From: Deferribacteraceae bacterium V6Fe1
GTDB lineage: Bacteria; Chrysiogenota; Deferribacteres; Deferribacterales; Deferrivibrionaceae
Direction: 5' to 3'
DNA: 64,000 bases
NCBI GenBank assembly: GCA_022813675.1
Contig: CP063375.1
Span: 1,624,001 to 1,688,000, forward strand
The notes under the pieces are model-generated. The model did no database searches and was not told the origin of the DNA. It saw nothing but the letters and a program-made list of their open reading frames with translations. The number at the start of each line of letters is the position of its first letter. The stretch's first letter is position 1. The translations under genes were made by a program, and so were the position numbers. Below are positions 43,401 through 50,352 of the stretch, one piece after another.

Positions 43401-43529
43401 CACTTCCTGCTTTATATTGAAAGTCATTAAAAAACCGCCCACTAAAAACACAAGCATTAGTATATTGGCAGCTACCGAATTGTTTGCCATCCACGCGATG
43501 GCACCTTTTACTTGTTTATGTTCACTCAT
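40437..43529 (-). CDS. RND efflux pump inner-membrane transporter
   Basis: The 1030-residue proton-driven pump of the AcrB superfamily has 12 membrane helices and two large periplasmic loops. It shows EVFPQFDLDEVRVTVAYPGA, EEVEQGVVLPIEEAIQDIEG, the helix-4 acidic residue in ISLGIVVDDAIVVGENIYYY and the repeat-half equivalent VALSGVVVNDSLVLIDLANN. The subgroup resembles HAE1-like pumps of environmental bacteria rather than CusA, because the Met-rich metal sites are not evident. With the adaptor and the TolC-like gene it forms a tripartite exporter. Confidence 0.93.
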   Translation of the reverse strand: MSEHKQVKGAIAWMANNSVAANILMLVFLVGGFLMTFNIKQEVFPQFDLDEVRVTVAYPGASPEEVEQGVVLPIEEAIQDIEGIKKVNSTANEGSATISIEAVETKQLQRIYEDVKNAVDRITTFAEDVEKPVVEIPSRSSRVITPIIYGNVDDKVLRNYTELIRDELLKDENITMVELLGEKPLEIKIDIDLETLRKYNLNISDVATAISTNSKDVPAGSIKTKSGEILLRSKGKKYFAEDFRDIPIKYNADGSIVYLKDIATIQDSFYENDIFLNYNGMPAIGIKVYRVGKQTPIQVADAVKNIIEKLKLELPKGIYIDYTDDRSDIYKQRINLLLKNGYLGLALVFILLTLFLELRLAFWVTLGIPISFLGSFLFLPSFDVSLNMVSLFAYIISLGIVVDDAIVVGENIYYYRQSGMSFMDAAIKGAKEIAFPVVFSVLTNIIAFLPMFFIPGVMGKIFVNIPAVVITVFAISLIESIFILPAHIGHQKDEPKNIFLKYFSKFQQKFSNGFVKFINKTYRPSVILALKYRYVTIVLGICVLVIFLTYVKSGRLGFTLFPKVESDFAYISGTLPLDAPVEDTLKVRDYILKKSSKVIAENGGEKLHTGTLTYVNNNTFWIQILLTPPDVRPINTYELVEKLRKQIGNIPGLENLKFASDFGGPGSGSALSVQLSHRDTATLNLAAKELAKALEEYPIVSDIDDGFTLGKKQIDITLKPLAYMLGITPNYIARELRNRYYGNEAITQQRGRNELKITVRLSKNDRENLNIFENMIIKTPTGEEVPVKEIANVKYSRAYTSINRTDNKRVVTVSADVTPQKRAQEIISEIKTKIFPKLTEKYQGLTFSLEGKEADRRESTNALFRGLLFALLGIYVVLAIPFKSYFQPAIIMISIPFGIIGAVIGHIIMGYSLSLISIMGIVALSGVVVNDSLVLIDLANNKIKDGLYPYKAVVEAGVQRFRPIMLTTLTTFFGLMPMIFETSRQARFLIPMAISLGFGILFATMITLVFVPSLYIVLEDIKHFLKKIFR

Positions 43530-44718
43530 TGATCAATTTAACCTCTTCAACCTGCAATCCTTCTATTGCATTGGGGATGTTGGTGGTAATAATTTTATCG
43601 CCGTCGTTCAAGCCGGCATCGATATAGGCGTAGCTTTCATCAGCATATAAAACATTTATTTTGACTATTTTGAGCTTATTGTCTTTGAAAATGTAAAGTG
43701 TGTTATTATCTCTGATAAATTCTGATTTTACTCTGAAAACATTTTTCAGAGTAACACCTTCAAATATAACTTTTACTTTATTATTTACCAAAAGCGGATT
43801 TGAAAGATTTTTAAACGGGGAGTCTACCTTTACGAGCACTTTTGCGAGAAGTCCGTTTGACTCGGTCTGAGGGAGCAATCTTAAAAATTTCCCTTTAAAA
43901 GTATAACCGTTTGTATCGTTTAAATTTGTTATCAGGACGTCTTTATGTTTTTGATTTTCTGTGTCAAGAAATTTTAATTGGTAATATGGAATACTTGCTT
44001 CTACCCATACCTCATCTTTGTTAACTCCTTTAAGAAGTGGAGATGAAGGTGACACGTAGGAGCCTAAAGATGTGTTTTTTTCTGTAACAATGATGTCGAA
44101 AGGTGCGTAAATGGAGGTCTTTAAAAGGTTATTTTTAGCTATCATAAGCTCTGCTTCGGCAAGCTCAACTGCCGCTTTTGCTTTTAAAAGCTGAGGTTTT
44201 CTCAATGCGATGCTTAAATCAACAGAGTTATTGTCAAGAATGTTAAGATTTTTTGCCAATTCGAGCTCCTTTTTTGCAACATCGCTGCTACCAAGCTCAA
44301 GCTTATAATCAGCTTCTGCCTTTTTTAAACTTGCTTCCGATTTAAGAACTTGATTTTTGTAGTCGGCATCATCAATTTTCGCAATAAGTGTTCCTTTTTT
44401 GATTATATTCCCGGGGATAACTGCGTCCGACAGATATATTATTTTTCCGCTTACTTCCGGAGCAAGAGTAAGGCTATCAGAAGCTTTTACTATCCCGAAA
44501 GATTCGATTATGACAGTATAGTTGCCGGCAACAATTTTATCTGTTTCCACGACCGCCTTCATCTGCTGTGGCGCTTTTTTCTTAGGTTTCGGCTTACTTG
44601 TAGTCAGATATCTCACTGTAAAAAAAGTAAGAGCTATGATAACTATTATCATTGTAAAGGCGAGAAGCCTTTCCCACCATTTTTTCTTTGGAAGGTAATC
44701 CATATTATTATTTTCCAT
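43522..44718 (-). CDS. RND periplasmic adaptor (HlyD/AcrA family)
   Basis: The adaptor bridges pump and outer-membrane channel. An N-terminal membrane anchor (LLAFTMIIVIIALTFFTVRY) precedes a split lipoyl domain (GKIIYLSDAVIPGNIIKKGT at about residue 90, APFDIIVTEKNTSLGSYVSP at about 205), a helical hairpin (residues 115-195) and a beta-barrel domain. A C-terminal MP domain ends in DGDKIITTNIPNAIEGLQVE. Length is 398 residues. GGAG lies six bases before ATG 44718. It overlaps both partners by 8-11 bp. Confidence 0.9.
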   Translation of the reverse strand: MENNNMDYLPKKKWWERLLAFTMIIVIIALTFFTVRYLTTSKPKPKKKAPQQMKAVVETDKIVAGNYTVIIESFGIVKASDSLTLAPEVSGKIIYLSDAVIPGNIIKKGTLIAKIDDADYKNQVLKSEASLKKAEADYKLELGSSDVAKKELELAKNLNILDNNSVDLSIALRKPQLLKAKAAVELAEAELMIAKNNLLKTSIYAPFDIIVTEKNTSLGSYVSPSSPLLKGVNKDEVWVEASIPYYQLKFLDTENQKHKDVLITNLNDTNGYTFKGKFLRLLPQTESNGLLAKVLVKVDSPFKNLSNPLLVNNKVKVIFEGVTLKNVFRVKSEFIRDNNTLYIFKDNKLKIVKINVLYADESYAYIDAGLNDGDKIITTNIPNAIEGLQVEEVKLINE

Positions 44719-46081
44719 TTTTAACTCCGGTTAAAATATCGTTAAGTGATGTGTCAATCCACTTACCGCCAATTGATTTGTAAAAGGTTATTCTGTTTTT
44801 AATAATGTTATATTTTAAATCTACAAGCTCTTTTCTCTTAGAATAAAGTGAAATTTGATCGTTTAGGTAGATTGAAAAATCTGTTTCCCCGTTAAGATAT
44901 TTTACTTGCTGCTTTTTTAATACTTCATCTATCAGAGATATTTCATTATTTAGATACTGCAAAGCTTCGAAATATTTTTTTTCGGTAATGACAGTATTTG
45001 ATATTTCGTTATAGGCCGTAAGAAGAGTATTTTTATAATTTAATACCTTTTCTTCCAATATTTTTTTTGCCTTTTCCACTTCAAGCTTTCTTTTACCCGC
45101 ATCAAAAATAGGCGCCAATAAATTTGCCAAAAGATTTAAAGACCAGTTTTCAAATAGACTGTTTATTTCGGCAGATGAATATGTGAAGGATGAAGATAGG
45201 GTAAGGGAAGGGAGTCTATTTGCTTTCGCGAAGGAAACATTCCATGCGGCCGATTCTATTTCGTAATATTTGCTTAAAACATCAGGTCTGTTTAAGGCGA
45301 TTTCAAAATTAATTTTATTAAAGTTAAAAGGCTCAAGCATGATAGTGTTTTCTATATCTATTTTTCCTGTTTCTGCCCCTCCTGTTAAAATTTTAAGTTT
45401 GTTTTCAAAAAGCTGTCTCGTAAGTTGTAGGGAAGAAAGGGAGTCTTTTATGTTTTCAATATTTTGTTTTTGTTTTAAAACATCGGTGATAGAAATAGTG
45501 CTATTTTTATATCTTTCTATCAATACTTTTAAGATAGCTTCATTTGCAATTAGCTGCTCTTCTGTAATTTTAATTTTTTCATTAGTTGAAATTATCCCAT
45601 AATAGTTTTCTGCAATTTGTGATGTGACGGACACAAGTATTGTTTTTAAATTTTCTTTTGATGTTAAAAATGAATATTCTGCACTTTTTTCTGCGGATTT
45701 TATTTTATTAAAGAGGTCTATTTCGTAGCTTAATGTTAGACCCAATGAGTAAGAATCTGTAGAAGACTGTCCAGTCTTTTGATTGTCACTCTTGGTAAGT
45801 GTAGTGCCTGCTGTCAAGTTTAAATTGGGGTATTTTGATGTTGAGCTTTGTCTGTAAGTTATGTTTGCCTGCTCGAGACGCTTTATCCCGGATTGTATGT
45901 CAAAATTGTTTTTTACTGCATTTTCAATGATGTTATTTAAAGTATCATCGCTAAACGATTGCCACCAGTTTGTTTCAAGGAAGCTACTGTTATCGTTTGG
46001 TTTTTGGATTTCAATGTTAGGCTTAAATGATACGCAAGATATAATAAAAATGCTCAAAATACCGACTATTATTTTTTTCAT
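44708..46081 (-). CDS. Outer-membrane efflux lipoprotein (TolC/NodT family)
   Basis: The 457-residue protein has a lipoprotein signal (IIVGILSIFIISC, Cys16) and two OEP repeats of long helices and short strands (NWWQSFSDDTLNNIIENAVK, YSLGLTLSYEIDLFNKIKSA, NRPDVLSKYYEIESAAWNVS, RLPSLTLSSSFTYSS). This is the NodT-type outer-membrane channel of the RND pump and the first gene of the tripartite operon. No regulator gene is adjacent. The 140-bp region upstream is AT-rich, with no recognised operator. Confidence 0.9.
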   Translation of the reverse strand: MKKIIVGILSIFIISCVSFKPNIEIQKPNDNSSFLETNWWQSFSDDTLNNIIENAVKNNFDIQSGIKRLEQANITYRQSSTSKYPNLNLTAGTTLTKSDNQKTGQSSTDSYSLGLTLSYEIDLFNKIKSAEKSAEYSFLTSKENLKTILVSVTSQIAENYYGIISTNEKIKITEEQLIANEAILKVLIERYKNSTISITDVLKQKQNIENIKDSLSSLQLTRQLFENKLKILTGGAETGKIDIENTIMLEPFNFNKINFEIALNRPDVLSKYYEIESAAWNVSFAKANRLPSLTLSSSFTYSSAEINSLFENWSLNLLANLLAPIFDAGKRKLEVEKAKKILEEKVLNYKNTLLTAYNEISNTVITEKKYFEALQYLNNEISLIDEVLKKQQVKYLNGETDFSIYLNDQISLYSKRKELVDLKYNIIKNRITFYKSIGGKWIDTSLNDILTGVKNGK

Positions 46082-46196
46082 TTATTCACCGTATGTGTTT
46101 AAAAACCCTTAATTTTATGTTACTTAATCAGATTTCATATAATATTAAAAGTTCACAATGTAAAGATAATTGTATTTTGAGTTAATTTAGATATAA

Positions 46197-46220
46197 AAAA
46201 AGCCCCATAAAAGGGGCTTT
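46197..46220 (-). terminator. Intrinsic terminator after rubrerythrin
   Basis: AAAGCCCC-TTTTA-GGGGCTTT plus TTTT on the minus strand, directly after the rubrerythrin stop. On the plus strand the stem is followed by little T. Confidence 0.85.
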
Positions 46221-46223
46221 GAA

Positions 46224-46721
46224 CTAATCTACAGTTACAAATTTTTCCCTGCCTACACCACAGACAGGACATTTTTCAGGGATATCTCCTACTGCAATAT
46301 AGCCACATACCGGACAAAGATAAATATCATCGGTATCAATATCTTTACCGTTTTTTACTGCATCAAGTGCCTTGGCATAAAGCTCTGCATGAACTTTTTC
46401 AGCTTTTAGCGCAAAATTGAACATAACTTTTGCTTTGTGATTATCTTTTTGAGCCTCATCAAACATAGGTGGATACATTTCAGTGTATTCATAAGTTTCA
46501 CCTACAATAGCAGCTTGAAGATTTTCTGCTGTTGAGCCAACCATTTCAAGTGCGTTCAAATGCCCTTCGGCATGGATTCTTTCTGCTTCCGCGGTTGTCT
46601 TAAAGAGTTTGGCAATATTTTTAAACCCTTCCTTTTCAGCCTTTTTTGCAAAGGCTCTATACTTTTGATTGGCTTGGCTTTCGCCGGCAAAAGCTTCTTT
46701 CAAGTTTTCTTTTGTGCTCAT
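46224..46721 (-). CDS. rbr: Rubrerythrin
   Basis: Rubrerythrin is a cytosolic peroxidase of anaerobes. Residues 1-125 form the four-helix diiron domain, with [35 protein letters not shown] and [15 protein letters not shown] supplying Glu/His ligands. Residues 130-165 are a rubredoxin-like [Fe-Cys4] domain with [20 protein letters not shown]. The length (165 residues) is slightly short of the usual 190. GGAGGA precedes the ATG. It follows the bacterioferritin gene, and both are probably under the neighbouring Fur/PerR-type regulator. Confidence 0.95.
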   Translation of the reverse strand: MSTKENLKEAFAGESQANQKYRAFAKKAEKEGFKNIAKLFKTTAEAERIHAEGHLNALEMVGSTAENLQAAIVGETYEYTEMYPPMFDEAQKDNHKAKVMFNFALKAEKVHAELYAKALDAVKNGKDIDTDDIYLCPVCGYIAVGDIPEKCPVCGVGREKFVTVD

Positions 46722-46744
46722 AATATATTCCTCCTTATTAAGTA

Positions 46745-47245
46745 TTATTCTGTAGGTGCATTCCCTGAACTTGTTATTTTGCTTCTTTCGATTGATTGCA
46801 GTGCCAAATAGTTGTTGCCAAAATCTTTTAAATTATCTGATTCCGTATCAAATTGATCAAAATGATTTTCCTCTTCCATTATAATATCTTCAAAAAGCTT
46901 TTTTGTTACTGAATCTCCGTTTTCAGCGCATTGCTTTGCAAAATTATTATACATCTCCACTGCTTCTTCTTCTAATGCTGTTGCCATTTCAAGCATTTTA
47001 GACACATCAGTAATTTTTTCCACATCTTTTGATGCTTTCAGCTCGACCTCTCCTTTTAGAAACAAGATTCTTTCGGCAAATTTCTCGGCGTGCATCATTT
47101 CCTGAATTGCAATTTGTTTAAACATCTTCGAAAGTAGGTCATATCCCCTGTCATCACAGTGAAAATGAAAGTACATATACTGCTGCAATGCTCTTACTTC
47201 TTCTTGTAATGCCTGATTAAGAATCGGTATTGACTTTTTATGCAT
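46745..47245 (-). CDS. bfr: Bacterioferritin-like iron storage protein
   Basis: The 166-residue ferritin-like protein has diiron ligands in [20 protein letters not shown] (Glu near residue 16), [18 protein letters not shown] (Glu, His, residues ~48-65) and [15 protein letters not shown] (Glu/His near residue 128). [16 protein letters not shown] is close to the bacterioferritin haem-Met region. It would oxidise and store iron or remove peroxide. AGGAGGAT precedes the ATG. Divergent from a Fur-family gene; the leader holds a perfect 18-bp palindrome. Confidence 0.85.
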   Translation of the reverse strand: MHKKSIPILNQALQEEVRALQQYMYFHFHCDDRGYDLLSKMFKQIAIQEMMHAEKFAERILFLKGEVELKASKDVEKITDVSKMLEMATALEEEAVEMYNNFAKQCAENGDSVTKKLFEDIIMEEENHFDQFDTESDNLKDFGNNYLALQSIERSKITSSGNAPTE

Positions 47246-47274
47246 AATATCCTCCTGTTAGCCATTTTTCAAAT

Positions 47275-47292
47275 TATAACATAAATGTTATA
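47275..47292. promoter_or_regulatory. Perfect 18-bp palindrome in the bfr leader, Fur/PerR-like
   Basis: TATAACAT-AA-ATGTTATA is a perfect inverted repeat lying between the bfr promoter and its Shine-Dalgarno. AT-rich palindromes of this kind are typical Fur/PerR operators; binding here would block the ferritin-rubrerythrin transcript. Confidence 0.6.
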
Positions 47293-47306
47293 TATTGTAT
47301 TAAAAG

Positions 47307-47334
47307 ATAATAGAAAGTTTATATTATTTGTCAA
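47307..47334 (-). promoter_or_regulatory. Promoter of bfr-rbr
   Basis: On the minus strand TTGACA (47334-47329), 16 bp, TATTAT (47312-47307). Confidence 0.7.
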
Positions 47335-47346
47335 GAAAAAATATTA

Positions 47347-47362
47347 AATAATAATTATTATT
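47347..47362. promoter_or_regulatory. AATAATAATTATTATT palindrome between bfr and the Fur-family gene
   Basis: This perfect 16-bp palindrome resembles Fur/PerR boxes (ATAAT repeats). It sits between the two divergent -35 regions, where a bound regulator could control both directions. Confidence 0.55.
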
Positions 47363-47377
47363 ATCTAATATTTTATG

Positions 47378-47407
47378 TTGACATTTTTGAATTTAAGCTT
47401 ATTTAAT
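47378..47407 (+). promoter_or_regulatory. Promoter of the Fur-family gene, placed for a leaderless mRNA
   Basis: TTGACA (47378-47383), 18 bp, TTTAAT (47402-47407), then five bases and the ATG. There is no Shine-Dalgarno. Confidence 0.5.
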
Positions 47408-47412
47408 CAATT

Positions 47413-47829
47413 ATGGTAAAATATAGTACATCAAGTTTGTTGAAAGAAAATAACTTAAAGATTACTCCACAAAGGTCGCTATTGTTAGATATTATACTTA
47501 AGCATGGTCATATTGATATTGAAAGTCTGGTGAGTGAAATAACGTCTATCCTTCCTTCTGTGTCAGTGGCTACCGTTTATAAAAATTTGGGTACTTTAGT
47601 TGAAAATGGTATAGTGAAAGAGGTTAGCCTGCCAGGAAAAAAGAAGATGTATGAGTTGAATGCCGGCAAACATATACATCTGGTCTGCAATGCGTGTGGA
47701 AATATCAAAGATATTGAGATAGATGAACTGGCCTTGAAAGAGAAATTTAGCGAATTCCTTGATGAAGAAATAAGCGACTTTAATGTAACTTTTTATTACA
47801 CTTGTAAAAGTTGTCTAAATACTAAATAA
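47413..47829 (+). CDS. Fur-family regulator, PerR-like
   Basis: The 138-residue protein has the Fur winged helix (LKITPQRSLLLDIILKHGHI, SVATVYKNLGTLVENGIV) and a C-terminal dimer/metal domain with HIHLVCNACGNIKDIE and YYTCKSCLN, giving the two CXXC pairs of the structural zinc site. The location opposite bacterioferritin-rubrerythrin suggests PerR-type peroxide sensing, but Fur or Zur cannot be excluded. It lacks a Shine-Dalgarno. Its end overlaps the convergent EAL gene by 8 bp. Confidence 0.88.
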   Translation: MVKYSTSSLLKENNLKITPQRSLLLDIILKHGHIDIESLVSEITSILPSVSVATVYKNLGTLVENGIVKEVSLPGKKKMYELNAGKHIHLVCNACGNIKDIEIDELALKEKFSEFLDEEISDFNVTFYYTCKSCLNTK

Positions 47830-49357
47830 TTTTTGGGGATGGCTTGTAGAAAAAGTATCCTTGAGAATAGTCTATACCGATATCTACCACCTTGCTGAAT
47901 ATCTCTGCACTTGATACATACTCTGCTATGGTTTCACATCCGAGTGTTTTTCCTATTTCATTGATATTCTTGACAATCTGGAAAGTATTTTCATCTCTGT
48001 GAATGTTTTTTATGATAGAGCCGTCAATTTTTAGAAAATCTATTTTCATAGAAATCAGTTTGCTAAAATTTGAAAATCCGCTTCCAAAGTCATCAAGGGA
48101 AATCTTGAATCCGATATCTTTTAATTCGATAACTTTGTCTTCGAGCTCGTAAAAATCTTCATTTTCTAAAAGTTCGAGGTTTATTTTATTAGGATTGATA
48201 TCATATTCTAAAATTTTTTCTTTAAGGTAAAGGACAACTTCCGACTTTAAATCTTGAGGGGTAATATTAATCGCGACATTTACATTATTTTCTCTTACTA
48301 CTTTAAACACTTCATCAATCATTATCATTGTTAAATTTACAATTTCTCCCGACTCATTGGCAATGTCTATAAATTTATCAGGGGTATATATTTTATCGTT
48401 TATGGAAAGTCTCATTAGTGCTTCGTATTTATCAATTGACTGAGATTTATTATTAACTATAGGCTGAAAATATGGGATAAGTCTGCAGTTATCTTTTTTT
48501 TGCATCCGTTTAAAGCTGAAAAGCCAAAATCTATTATCTTGGTATCTTTGCTCTATATCTTTAATATCATGGTAATAAAGAATATTCTTATTGTTTTTTT
48601 TGGCCTCAAGCACTGCTATTTCAGCAATTTTAAGTTGCTCAAGAGGATAATTTTCATCTTTTACTTCTAAATCCTCGCAACTTGCAACACCCATTCTGAT
48701 TTGAACGGGGATATCCAAATTATTTATGTTTATTATCTGATCGTTTAGCTTGTTAAAAATATTTTCCAAATAAAATTTTGAGTCAAGCTGGCAGTTTACT
48801 CCAATGGAATCATATATCGCGAAAATATTTCCATAAAGTCTGTAAATTTCCAATGGTTTGCTAACAACTTTATTTAAAAGTTTTGCAAACTCTATCATTA
48901 ATTTGTCGCCAATGTCATATCCGTAAATTGAATTTACATGTCTCATAGATTTTATATCAATAAGCATGATAACAGTTTTATTGTTAATTTTATCAAGCAT
49001 ATCTCTAATCAATTTATTTTTATTTGGAAGCCCGGTTAGTACATCGTAATTTGCCAAAAATTCCAGTTCATTTTGTTTCTGTTTAAGTTCAGTAATATCA
49101 AAAACGTATATTAAATAAACATCCTCATCTTTTTGTTGCCTGCCAATCATTTTGTAGTATTTTTTGTTTTCGGCAAAAATTTCCATATCAAATTTATCTG
49201 AAATATTTTTACAATCCTCTGAAATATCGCAAAGATTATTTGCATTAGGGAAAATATTTTTTGCCGCACTATTTTTGTATATTATGTTACCTTCTATATC
49301 AGATAACATTATAGGCTCAGGATTAGACTCGGGTAATAATTTAAGTTTGTCAAACAT
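47822..49357 (-). CDS. PAS / degenerate GGDEF / EAL protein
   Basis: The order is PAS (residues ~10-95, PIMLSDIEGNIIYKNSAAKN), GGDEF (~100-250) and EAL (~265-510). The GGDEF signature is replaced by YRLYGNIFAIY, so cyclase activity is unlikely. The EAL side looks active: KYEALMRLS, VAINITPQDL, NLELLENED, SLDDFGSGFSNF, DFLKIDGSII, CETIAEYV. It is probably a cytosolic c-di-GMP phosphodiesterase. I chose ATG 49357 instead of 49375, since a TTGAAA-17-TACAAT promoter ends six bases before it and covers the upstream ATGs; this gives 511 residues. Confidence 0.87.
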   Translation of the reverse strand: MFDKLKLLPESNPEPIMLSDIEGNIIYKNSAAKNIFPNANNLCDISEDCKNISDKFDMEIFAENKKYYKMIGRQQKDEDVYLIYVFDITELKQKQNELEFLANYDVLTGLPNKNKLIRDMLDKINNKTVIMLIDIKSMRHVNSIYGYDIGDKLMIEFAKLLNKVVSKPLEIYRLYGNIFAIYDSIGVNCQLDSKFYLENIFNKLNDQIININNLDIPVQIRMGVASCEDLEVKDENYPLEQLKIAEIAVLEAKKNNKNILYYHDIKDIEQRYQDNRFWLFSFKRMQKKDNCRLIPYFQPIVNNKSQSIDKYEALMRLSINDKIYTPDKFIDIANESGEIVNLTMIMIDEVFKVVRENNVNVAINITPQDLKSEVVLYLKEKILEYDINPNKINLELLENEDFYELEDKVIELKDIGFKISLDDFGSGFSNFSKLISMKIDFLKIDGSIIKNIHRDENTFQIVKNINEIGKTLGCETIAEYVSSAEIFSKVVDIGIDYSQGYFFYKPSPKII

Positions 49358-49363
49358 AGCAAA

Positions 49364-49392
49364 ATTGTACATCATAAAGTTTTAAATTTCAA
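49364..49392 (-). promoter_or_regulatory. Promoter placed for a leaderless EAL-protein mRNA
   Basis: On the minus strand TTGAAA (49392-49387), 17 bp, TACAAT (49369-49364), six bases, ATG 49357. The sequence holds no Shine-Dalgarno for this or the two earlier ATGs. Confidence 0.6.
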
Positions 49393-49456
49393 GTAGAGGG
49401 CTTAGTTTGGCCGGTAGTAATCTTTGAAATATTTGGAGTTAGTTTATAATAGAAAA

Positions 49457-49527
49457 AGGCGACGCCCGGAATTGAACCGGGGTAAGCGATTTTGCAGACC
49501 GCTGCCTAACCACTCGGCCACGTCGCC
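49457..49527 (-). tRNA. tRNA-Cys(GCA)
   Basis: The acceptor GGCGACG/CGTCGCC with discriminator T, the anticodon stem GCGGT/ATCGC with loop CTGCAAA (GCA), and the T arm CCCGG/CCGGG with TTCAATT are seen. U73 is typical for tRNA-Cys. CCA is not encoded. Confidence 0.95.
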
Positions 49528-49542
49528 ACATGTGAGGTTGTA

Positions 49543-49571
49543 TGTATAAATATAAATTTTCAGAAAATCAA
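49543..49571 (-). promoter_or_regulatory. Promoter of tRNA-Cys
   Basis: TTGATT (49571-49566), 17 bp, TATACA (49548-49543) on the minus strand. Confidence 0.65.
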
Positions 49572-49616
49572 GACTTTTTTTGAATAAAATTTTTGAAAGT
49601 TTTTTATAAAAAAATG

Positions 49617-49645
49617 TTGACAAATAAATTCTATTTTTATATATA
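49617..49645 (+). promoter_or_regulatory. Promoter of tRNA-Gly
   Basis: TTGACA (49617-49622), 17 bp, TATATA (49640-49645), 17 bp before the tRNA 5' end. Confidence 0.75.
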
Positions 49646-49662
49646 CACATTCCCTGATGAAT

Positions 49663-49735
49663 GCGGGTGTAGCTCAGCTGGTAGAGCGCGACCTTGCCAA
49701 GGTTGAGGTCGCCGGTTCGAGTCCGGTCACCCGCT
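49663..49735 (+). tRNA. tRNA-Gly(GCC)
   Basis: The acceptor GCGGGTG/CACCCGC with discriminator T, the D stem GCTC/GAGC, the anticodon stem CGACC/GGTTG with loop TTGCCAA (GCC), and the T stem GCCGG/CCGGT with TTCGAGT are seen. Its 3' end plus the T run that follows is repeated at 50180, next to an integrase remnant. Confidence 0.95.
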
Positions 49736-49835
49736 TTTTTTGTGTCCGTCATTCGGTGTCATATCCTTTCATATTACCTTATTTTACAAATATTTGCAGA
49801 TATTTTTTGACTTTTCATATTTTTGTCAATAACTA

Positions 49836-49984
49836 TTTTTACTCGAAAAAACGAGTAAAAAAACGAGTAAAAAGTCATATTTTGGGCATTCTTTACTCGT
49901 TTTTAAGACAAAGTACTTGTTTATTAGTAATTTGTAAGAAATTTTTATACTTTTTTACATTTTCTCTCATCAAAACTTTACTCG
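49836..49984. repeat. Five copies of TTTACTCG / CGAGTAAA (arm-type sites)
   Basis: TTTTTACTCG at 49836-49845, CGAGTAAAAA at 49852-49861 and 49864-49873, TTTACTCG at 49892-49899 and 49977-49984. The first two form an inverted pair, the second and third a direct repeat with 12-bp period. Such repeats beside an att site are typical binding sites for the integrase arm-binding domain. The last copy also pairs (CTCGCAA) with TTGCGAG at 50004-50010, around the integrase Shine-Dalgarno. Confidence 0.65.
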
Positions 49985-50018
49985 CAAATATTACAAATAA
50001 AAATTGCGAGGTGTTTTT

Positions 50019-50180
50019 ATGGCAAAGAAGAATATGTCAGAAAAAGAAATTAAGAAACTCAAACCGGTCGAAGGAAATATTTTAAAAGAGAGGGTATCGT
50101 ATAGGCTGTATATTTATGTTTATGAAAATGGCAGAAAGGTGTGGTATTACCGTCAAAACAATAACTCTGACAGCTTTTAA
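50019..50180 (+). pseudogene. N-terminal fragment of a P4-type tyrosine integrase
   Basis: A 53-codon frame from ATG 50019, with GAGGTG upstream, ends at TAA 50180. MSEKEIKKLKPVEGN followed by YIYVYENGRKVWYYRQ matches the arm-type DNA-binding domain of P4/SF-type integrases, where 'L(T)DxxIRxLKP' and 'LYLxVxxxGxKxWxxRYR' are usual. The core-binding and catalytic domains (about 330 residues with R...HxxR...Y) are absent. The stop lies in the right att-like repeat, so the break is at the element edge. The family match is by eye. Confidence 0.6.
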
Positions 50181-50352
50181 CCCGCTTTTTTTTGTTCAAA
50201 TTAACTTTCTAATTTTCCCTACAAGGCCTAATTTATCTGGCTTTGTTTATAGTTTCTTTCTTTTTATGTAGTTTATTGTAAAGTGCATTAGAAAATCTCT
50301 TGATTATGTGCTATAAATTGTAAGACCAATATAAGATTAAAAAGGGGTAAAA

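Larger units (their letters stand above)
49729..50195 (+). mobile_element. Relic of a tRNA-Gly-integrated element
   Basis: About 470 bp between two copies of ACCCGC-T(7-8)-GT (49729-49743 and 50180-50195). The first is the tRNA-Gly 3' end. Between them lie five TTTACTCG-type repeats and the first 53 codons of a P4-type integrase. The layout tRNA / att / arm sites / int is that of a genomic island or satellite prophage whose body has been deleted. The repeated core is short, so the right boundary is tentative. Confidence 0.6.

Noticed and set aside
49836-49984. CRISPR array from the TTTACTCG repeats
   Set aside because: Units are only 8-10 bp, in both orientations and irregularly spaced, with no cas genes; arm-type integrase sites fit better.
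49657-50085. A 142-codon open frame over tRNA-Gly and the repeats
   Set aside because: It overlaps a complete tRNA and low-complexity DNA, lacks a ribosome site and is in a different frame from the integrase fragment.
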